A stretch of DNA of 6,120 nt from Bacillota bacterium (lineage in GTDB: Bacteria > Bacillota > Clostridia > Peptostreptococcales > Anaerovoracaceae): the NCBI GenBank assembly GCA_016281165.1, contig JAEEIC010000178.1, positions 1-6,120 on the forward strand. The letters are read 5' to 3'. A program made the position numbers and the translations under genes. Shown one piece after another: positions 1 to 3,411 of the stretch (the stretch's first letter is position 1; each line of letters begins with the position of its first letter). The notes under the pieces were generated by a model, which was not told the origin of the DNA, ran no database searches, and was given only the letters and a program-made list of their open reading frames with translations.

Positions 1-2
1 AG

Positions 3-332
3 ATCGTGGACGCTCCCGTCAACAAGCAGTACTCCACCCTTTCTCTGGCGATGATAATGGTGGTCTACCTGGTCAAGACCTGCTACACCACTGAGGACGC
101 CGGCAAGCTCATAAAGCTGGGCATCGGCCTTGAGGACGTCCCTCTCTCCTACGACCGCTTCTGCGAGGCTATGGAGAACGCCGTGCGGGCGGTCTTCAGC
201 GGTGAGGTGAGCATCAGGCAGCAGTCCATCCCCGGCAGGGAGAACAAGTACCTGATGGAGAATTTCGCCCTCTCTATCGCCAGCAAGTTCTACGTGAGAT
301 CGACCTTCTGCAATAAAGAGAGCGTGAACTGA
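3..332 (+). CDS. C-terminal part of an unrecognised protein (5' end outside the window)
   Basis: The frame is open from the left edge and ends in TGA at 330-332, leaving about 109 residues. A GTG at 6-8 could be read as a start, but no Shine-Dalgarno site is visible and the frame continues upstream, so this is most likely the tail of a longer gene. The fragment has one hydrophobic stretch near its beginning (LAMIMVVYLV) followed by mixed, soluble-looking sequence with several Cys and charged residues, ending in ASKFYVRSTFCNKESVN. I do not recognise the family and assign no function. The last codons (GTG AAC TGA) run straight into the first unit of a 45-bp tandem repeat, so the repeat supplies the stop codon. 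Transcription probably ends at the hairpin at 505-543. The gene is convergent with the minus-strand genes to the right. Confidence 0.6.
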   Translation: MVDAPVNKQYSTLSLAMIMVVYLVKTCYTTEDAGKLIKLGIGLEDVPLSYDRFCEAMENAVRAVFSGEVSIRQQSIPGRENKYLMENFALSIASKFYVRSTFCNKESVN

Positions 333-435
333 GCGAGCGGCAGACTGCCCTTATGCGGTGAAGATAGTGCGAACTGAACGCGCGGCAGACTGCCCTTATG
401 CGATGAGGATAGTGCGAACTGAACGCGCGGCAGAC
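326..435. repeat. 45-bp tandem repeat, 2.4 copies, beginning at a stop codon
   Basis: Units start with GAACTGA at 326, 371 and 416. The first two full units (326-370 and 371-415) differ at only 4 of 45 positions. The third matches for 20 bases (416-435) and then diverges. Each unit contains the near-perfect palindrome GGCAGACTGCC (339-349, 384-394). The TGA of the first unit (330-332) is the stop codon of the upstream gene. A minus-strand frame reads through as a 15-residue repeat, but it has no ribosome binding site and I treat it as non-coding. Confidence 0.9.
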
Positions 436-504
436 CACTGGGCTTGATGGGGCCGGAAGGCTTTCCGATGAGACCTTGCCTTGCCCCCCCTAAAAAAACA
501 CACA

Positions 505-543
505 CATCCTGCGGACCGAAGCGCCAATCGCGGGATGTTTTTT
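505..543 (+). terminator. Rho-independent terminator after the first gene, possibly bidirectional
   Basis: The stem CATCCTGCG (505-513) pairs with CGCGGGATG (529-537), 9 bp with one G-T wobble, around a 15-base loop, and is followed by six T (538-543). On the opposite strand the stem is followed by a T-rich tract, the complement of the A-run at 492-498 plus a CA run, so it could also stop minus-strand transcription. The stem almost matches the terminator at 1462-1493. Confidence 0.8.
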
Positions 544-544
544 C

Positions 545-1161
545 ATTGTTCCTCCTTCTTTCCGCAGGGCAACGTTGAGTTTAGGGGCCGAAAAACGACA
601 AATACTCAACGTGCCCTCCCCTTCCCGCAGGGTAACGTTGAGTTTTGAGGCCTTAGAACGATGGATACTCAACGTTCTCCCCTCTTTTCGAAGGGTAACG
701 TTGAGTTTTGGGACTGAAAAACGACGATCACTCAACGTTCTCCCCTCTTTTCGAAGGGTAATGTTGAGTTTAAGGGCTTAAAAACGACGATCTCTCAACG
801 TGCCCCCTTCTTTCCGCAGGGCAACGTTGAGTTTAGGGACTGAAAAACGACGATCACTCAACGTTCTCCCCTCTTTTCGAAAGATAATGTTGAGTTTAAG
901 GGCTGAAAAACGACGATCACTCAACGTTCCCCCTTCTTTCCGCAGGGCAACGTTGAGTTTAAGGGCTTAAAAACGACGATCACTCAACGTTCTCCCCTCT
1001 TTTCGCAGGGCAACGTTGAGTTTTGAGGCCTTAGAACGATGGATACTCAACGTGCCCCCCTCTTTCCGCAGGGCAACGTTGAGTTTAGGAGCTGAAAAAC
1101 GACAAATACTCAACGTTTCCCCTTCTTTCCGCAGGGCAACGTTGAGTTTAGGGATCAAAAA
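545..1161. repeat. 63-bp tandem array with alternating inverted decamers (nine full units plus partial ends)
   Basis: AACGTTGAG (AATGTTGAG in two units) begins at 571, 634, 697, 760, 823, 886, 949, 1012, 1075 and 1138, a spacing of exactly 63 bp each time. Inside each unit the reverse complement ACTCAACGTT lies 33 bp after the forward arm (604, 667 and so on; last base G in units 1, 4 and 8), giving 19 arms in strictly alternating orientation. Between forward and reverse arms is a 23-base A-rich loop; between reverse and next forward arms is a pyrimidine-rich linker ending in AGGGC or AGGGT. A partial linker at about 549-570 precedes unit 1, immediately after the terminator T-run. Unit 10 is recognisable only to about 1161. 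The supposed spacers are themselves conserved, so this is not a CRISPR array. Function unknown; BIME-like or a phased protein-binding array are the best readings. Confidence 0.95.
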
Positions 1162-1290
1162 ATGGCGGAACTGAGCAACTGGAGAAAAATGCGTATCTGA
1201 AAAGGAATACTCACAAAGCAAAGAAGGACCAGGGGCCTTCCTTTCACTATGGAACAATGCCATGCTATGCCCTATGTTTCGTTTCCGAGG
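1162..1290. other. Non-coding remainder of the spacer, with a disrupted last repeat unit and a hairpin
   Basis: No convincing gene is present. After the broken tenth unit, the segment CTGAAAAGGAATACTCAC (about 1197-1214) resembles the second half of a repeat unit (CTGAAAA...AATACTCAAC), as if about 45 extra bases had entered unit 10. A hairpin with an 8-bp stem follows at 1220-1244: AAAGAAGG (1220-1227) pairs with CCTT-CTTT (1236-1244, C1240 bulged) around an 8-base loop. It has no T-run, so I do not call it a terminator. Confidence 0.4.
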
Positions 1291-1410
1291 CCATTAAGCC
1301 AGGGCGCTTCCGCGGTTTCCCGGGTCCTAAGCCGGGGCTGCTCCTGCCGCTTCGCAGATCTTGAGCCGGGGCGCTTCCGCTGCTCCGCGGCAGGCCTTAT
1401 GACAGGGCCT
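1291..1410. repeat. Degenerate G+C-rich repeat of about 34 bp, roughly four copies
   Basis: A core of the type T-A/G-AGCC-GGGGCGCTTCC recurs. The equivalent G of AGCC or of its diverged form lies at 1298, 1331, 1365 and 1401, giving spacings of 33, 34 and 36. Copies one and three share GGGCGCTTCCGC. The fourth copy (TTATGACAGGGCC) is strongly diverged and leads into the terminator module. The copies are too diverged for an exact unit to be set. Confidence 0.5.
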
Positions 1411-1452
1411 GACGAGGCTGACGAGCTTTCCGATCAGGCCGCGCTTTTGCCG

Positions 1453-1504
1453 GAAATAAAACATCCCGCGGACCGGATGACGGTCGCGGGATGCTTCGTT
1501 TTTT
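1453..1504 (-). terminator. Rho-independent terminator of the aldolase transcript, bidirectional
   Basis: CATCCCGCG (1462-1470) pairs perfectly with CGCGGGATG (1485-1493), and ACC (1472-1474) continues the stem with GGT (1482-1484) past one bulged G. On the minus strand the stem is followed by TTTTATTT (complement of 1454-1461). On the plus strand it is followed by six T at 1499-1504. It lies about 40 bases beyond the aldolase stop codon, the correct place for the 3' end of that minus-strand transcript. Confidence 0.85.
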
Positions 1505-1533
1505 GTTCAGATGAGGTCTTGGGGACTGCGGGA

Positions 1534-2421
1534 CTACTTGAGCAGCTCCGCGGTCTTTAAGATCTGCAGGATGTCTTCTCTGCCGGCCTTGTCGGGGCTC
1601 ATGAGGGGCAGTCTCGGCTCTCCGCCGAAAAGGCCCAGGGAATCCATCGCGAACTTGAGGCCGCCGACTCCGTATCTGGCGGTGATGGCGGCGTTGACGG
1701 GCATGAGCCTGAAGACCAGCTGTCTGGCTTCCTCGAGCTTGTTCTGGGCGATGAGCTCGATGAGCTCGGCGCACTCGTTGGGGGCCACGTTGCCCAGAGC
1801 CAGGGTCGCTCCCTTGGCGCCCATCAGAAGGCTGGGCATGAGGAAGGACCAGTTGCCGGCGAACACGGAGAAGCTGGGATCGCAGTTCTTGATGGTCTCG
1901 GAGATCTGGGTGATGTTGCCGCTGGTGTCCTTGACGCCGACGATGTTGGGATGCCTGCTGAGCGCGGACAGGAGAGCGGAGGAGGTGTTGACTCCGGTGT
2001 TTCCGGGCATGTTGTAGAGCACTACGGGCAGGGGCGAGATATCGGCCAGCTTGGTGAAGTAGTTCTCGAGGACCTTGTCCTTCATGGCGCCCTTGTAATA
2101 GAAGGGAGTGACGACGAGGACGGCGTCCGCCTTGTTCTCGGCGGCGAGCTCGCCCAGCTTAAGGGTCTCTTCGAAGCAGTTGCTTCCGGTGCCGATGATG
2201 ACCTTCTTCCTGCCGACGGCCTTCTCGCAGCAGAAGCGGATGAGCTCTTCCTTCTCCTCCTGGAGCAGGGAGACGAACTCACCGTTGGATCCCATGACCA
2301 CTATGCCCTCGAGCTTCGAGGAGAGCCAGAACTCGAGGTTCTTCTCCAGCTTGTCATAGGCTATCTTTCCGTTCTCGAACGGGGTCGCGATAGGCGTATA
2401 AGCGCCTTTCAGTGTGAACAT
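1534..2421 (-). CDS. DapA/NAL-superfamily class I aldolase, 4-hydroxy-2-oxoglutarate aldolase-like
   Basis: This 295-residue protein has the full length of the dihydrodipicolinate synthase / N-acetylneuraminate lyase family, cytoplasmic (beta/alpha)8 enzymes that make or cleave 2-keto acids through a Schiff base to lysine. Visible features are GSNGE at 44-48, VVTPFYYKG at about 103-111, the catalytic tyrosine Y136 in LYNMPGNTG, and the Schiff-base lysine K164 in VGVKDTSG. True DapA normally has an arginine in the YNVPxRTG motif that binds the substrate carboxylate; here that position is N141. GSNGE, the PxNTG form, PNAA-like and GLK segments near 243-256 and a FGG segment near 265 are, from memory, closer to human HOGA1 and related keto-acid aldolases. 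I therefore do not call it dapA. The start ATG is set by AAGGAAGG eight bases upstream. The gene lies 138 bases downstream of the amidohydrolase gene on the same strand, probably in one catabolic unit, and ends in TAG. KDG-type aldolase or another lyase of the family remains possible. Confidence 0.88.
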   Translation of the reverse strand: MFTLKGAYTPIATPFENGKIAYDKLEKNLEFWLSSKLEGIVVMGSNGEFVSLLQEEKEELIRFCCEKAVGRKKVIIGTGSNCFEETLKLGELAAENKADAVLVVTPFYYKGAMKDKVLENYFTKLADISPLPVVLYNMPGNTGVNTSSALLSALSRHPNIVGVKDTSGNITQISETIKNCDPSFSVFAGNWSFLMPSLLMGAKGATLALGNVAPNECAELIELIAQNKLEEARQLVFRLMPVNAAITARYGVGGLKFAMDSLGLFGGEPRLPLMSPDKAGREDILQILKTAELLK

Positions 2422-2429
2422 TCTTTGTA

Positions 2430-2437
2430 CCTTCCTT
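2430..2437 (-). promoter_or_regulatory. Ribosome binding site of the aldolase gene
   Basis: On the minus strand AAGGAAGG lies 8 bases before the ATG at 2421-2419. It supports this start over any internal one. Confidence 0.75.
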
Positions 2438-2440
2438 TTT

Positions 2441-2500
2441 GTTTTTCCCGGACGTCCCGCCGTCTTGCCGAAGCTTTTCCGGCGGACGCCCCGCTTGCCG
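2441..2500 (-). repeat. Degenerate direct repeat in the leader of the aldolase gene
   Basis: Two adjacent 30-bp segments (2441-2470 and 2471-2500) both have a T-rich beginning, a CCGG/GACG-rich middle and an identical end, CTTGCCG. Identity in the middle needs small gaps. The segment can also fold: GTCCCGCCG (2454-2462) pairs with CGGCGGAC (2480-2487) with one bulge, and GCCGAA with TTCCGGC inside it (one bulged C). It lies between the putative promoter and the ribosome binding site, so it would be transcribed as 5' leader. No known riboswitch is recognised. Confidence 0.35.
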
Positions 2501-2504
2501 TATA

Positions 2505-2538
2505 ATGATACTCTATTACCGCGGCAAATAAAAGTAAA
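2505..2538 (-). promoter_or_regulatory. Possible sigma-70-type promoter for the aldolase gene
   Basis: On the minus strand TTTACT (2538-2533) and TAGAGT (2515-2510) are 17 bases apart, each matching the -35 and -10 consensus at 4 of 6 positions. TATCAT (2510-2505), 5 of 6, is an overlapping alternative -10. The 138-base gap from the upstream gene leaves room for a separate promoter. The match is weak. Confidence 0.3.
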
Positions 2539-2559
2539 ACTGTGTTTTCTTTTCGTCCT

Positions 2560-3324
2560 TTACGGCAGCATCTTTCTGAACTCGGGGATGAAGTCCTTCA
2601 CGTAGTTCGCCGCGATGTTCAGCATGTCCTCGCCCTCTTCCGCCGTGGCGTCCTTGGGATCGTAAGGGCCGAACCAGCCGCTGGGAGCGAGCTCCTTCGT
2701 GTCTCTGGTGAGGCCGACGGTGCCGCCGTGGAAGCTTATCACCTGGATGTACTTGGCGCTGATCTCCTCGGTGGGCCTGCCGGGGTTCATGGGCATGCAG
2801 AGCGAAAGATCGACGGCTTCGGGGCAGACCGCCAGCATGGCCGAGGTCTCGATGCGGTCGCCGTGGCCGCCGGCCCTGAAGTGCTCGTCGAGCTGGCCCA
2901 CGAGGCTCCACCAGTCGACGCTGGCCATGATGCCGCCGGCGTGATAGACGTCGAGAGACACCTTCTGGATGGCGGGAGTGTTGCCGCCGTGGCCGTTGAG
3001 GACCACGAAGCGCTTTATTCCGTGGCTCATCATGGCGGAGGCGACCCTGCCGAGCACCAGCTGCAGGCCGTCGAGGCCGATGTTGATGGTGCCGGGGAAG
3101 CTCATGTGGTATTCGCAGACACCGTAGGGTATGGTCGGGACGATGACGATCTCATCGCTCATCATCTTCTCGAGCCTCTCGGCCAGATTCCTGGGGACGA
3201 GAAAATCGGTGCCCAGGGCGCACTGGGGCCCGTGCTGCTCGGTGCTGCCGATGGGGATGATACAGACAGGGTCCTTCTTCAGGAACTCGCCCGCCTGCTT
3301 CCAGGTCATTCTTTCAAGAAACAT
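2560..3324 (-). CDS. Creatininase-family metal-dependent amidohydrolase
   Basis: This 254-residue cytoplasmic protein has the usual length and motif order of the creatininase family, which hydrolyses cyclic or linear amide C-N bonds with a two-metal centre. Metal-ligand candidates are E29 and H31 in IGSTEQHGP, D40 in LGTD, and H112 in LNGHGGN (110-115). A later ETS (159-161) matches the end of the family HAGExETS motif, but here it reads HGDRIETS (154-161), with Arg where the first Glu is usual. The active site therefore looks functional but not typical of creatininase itself, which has NGHYEN in place of NGHGGN. FAPy deformylase, MftE-like peptidase and sugar or inosose hydrolases share the fold, so the substrate stays open. 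The ATG at 3324 follows AAAGGAGG by 5 bases, which decides it over the in-frame ATG at codon 6. The DapA-superfamily aldolase follows on the same strand, suggesting amide or lactam hydrolysis upstream of an aldol cleavage. Confidence 0.9.
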   Translation of the reverse strand: MFLERMTWKQAGEFLKKDPVCIIPIGSTEQHGPQCALGTDFLVPRNLAERLEKMMSDEIVIVPTIPYGVCEYHMSFPGTINIGLDGLQLVLGRVASAMMSHGIKRFVVLNGHGGNTPAIQKVSLDVYHAGGIMASVDWWSLVGQLDEHFRAGGHGDRIETSAMLAVCPEAVDLSLCMPMNPGRPTEEISAKYIQVISFHGGTVGLTRDTKELAPSGWFGPYDPKDATAEEGEDMLNIAANYVKDFIPEFRKMLP

Positions 3325-3329
3325 GTTTT

Positions 3330-3337
3330 CCTCCTTT
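3330..3337 (-). promoter_or_regulatory. Strong ribosome binding site of the creatininase-family gene
   Basis: On the minus strand AAAGGAGG lies 5 bases before the ATG at 3324-3322. It is a near-complete anti-16S match and fixes the start codon. Confidence 0.85.
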
Positions 3338-3390
3338 GATCGAGATCGAATATATATTTAGTGTTCAACAGACTTGGTATCTTTAGCGGT
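3338..3390 (-). promoter_or_regulatory. A+T-rich leader and possible promoter of the amidohydrolase-aldolase unit
   Basis: In an otherwise G+C-rich region, the 87-base gap between the deacetylase-fusion stop and the amidohydrolase start has an A+T-rich core (3349-3361) with TATATT on the minus strand (3354-3349) as a -10 candidate. No good -35 lies 16-18 bases upstream. Next to it is a twofold GATCGA tandem (3338-3349) just before the Shine-Dalgarno site, where an operator could sit. This is suggestive only. Confidence 0.25.
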
Positions 3391-3411
3391 CCGCGCGCCG
3401 GGCCCCTGCCT

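Noticed and set aside
575..781. Small plus-strand protein of 68 residues within the array
   Set aside because: It is a by-product of the 63-bp period being divisible by three; it has no ribosome binding site or recognisable domain.
545..1161. 63-bp array as a CRISPR
   Set aside because: Every part of the unit, including what would be spacers, is conserved between units, and no cas gene is present.
1249..1560. Plus-strand frame of 103 residues
   Set aside because: It runs through the degenerate repeats, across a strong terminator and into the 3' end of the aldolase gene, with no suitably spaced Shine-Dalgarno site.
1534..2421. Naming the aldolase dapA
   Set aside because: The conserved Arg of the YNVPxRTG motif is Asn and other motifs favour HOGA-like aldolases, so the symbol would imply lysine biosynthesis without support.
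2501..2506. Perfect TATAAT on the plus strand
   Set aside because: No -35 element lies 16-18 bases upstream and it would drive transcription only antisense to the amidohydrolase gene.
2542..3339. Plus-strand frame of 265 residues opposite the amidohydrolase gene
   Set aside because: The minus-strand creatininase motifs and strong ribosome binding site explain this segment; the antisense frame has no recognisable domain.
3388..3404. G+C-rich hairpin after the deacetylase-fusion stop as a terminator
   Set aside because: The stem is only 5 bp (GGTCC with GGGCC, one wobble) and has no T-run on the minus strand.
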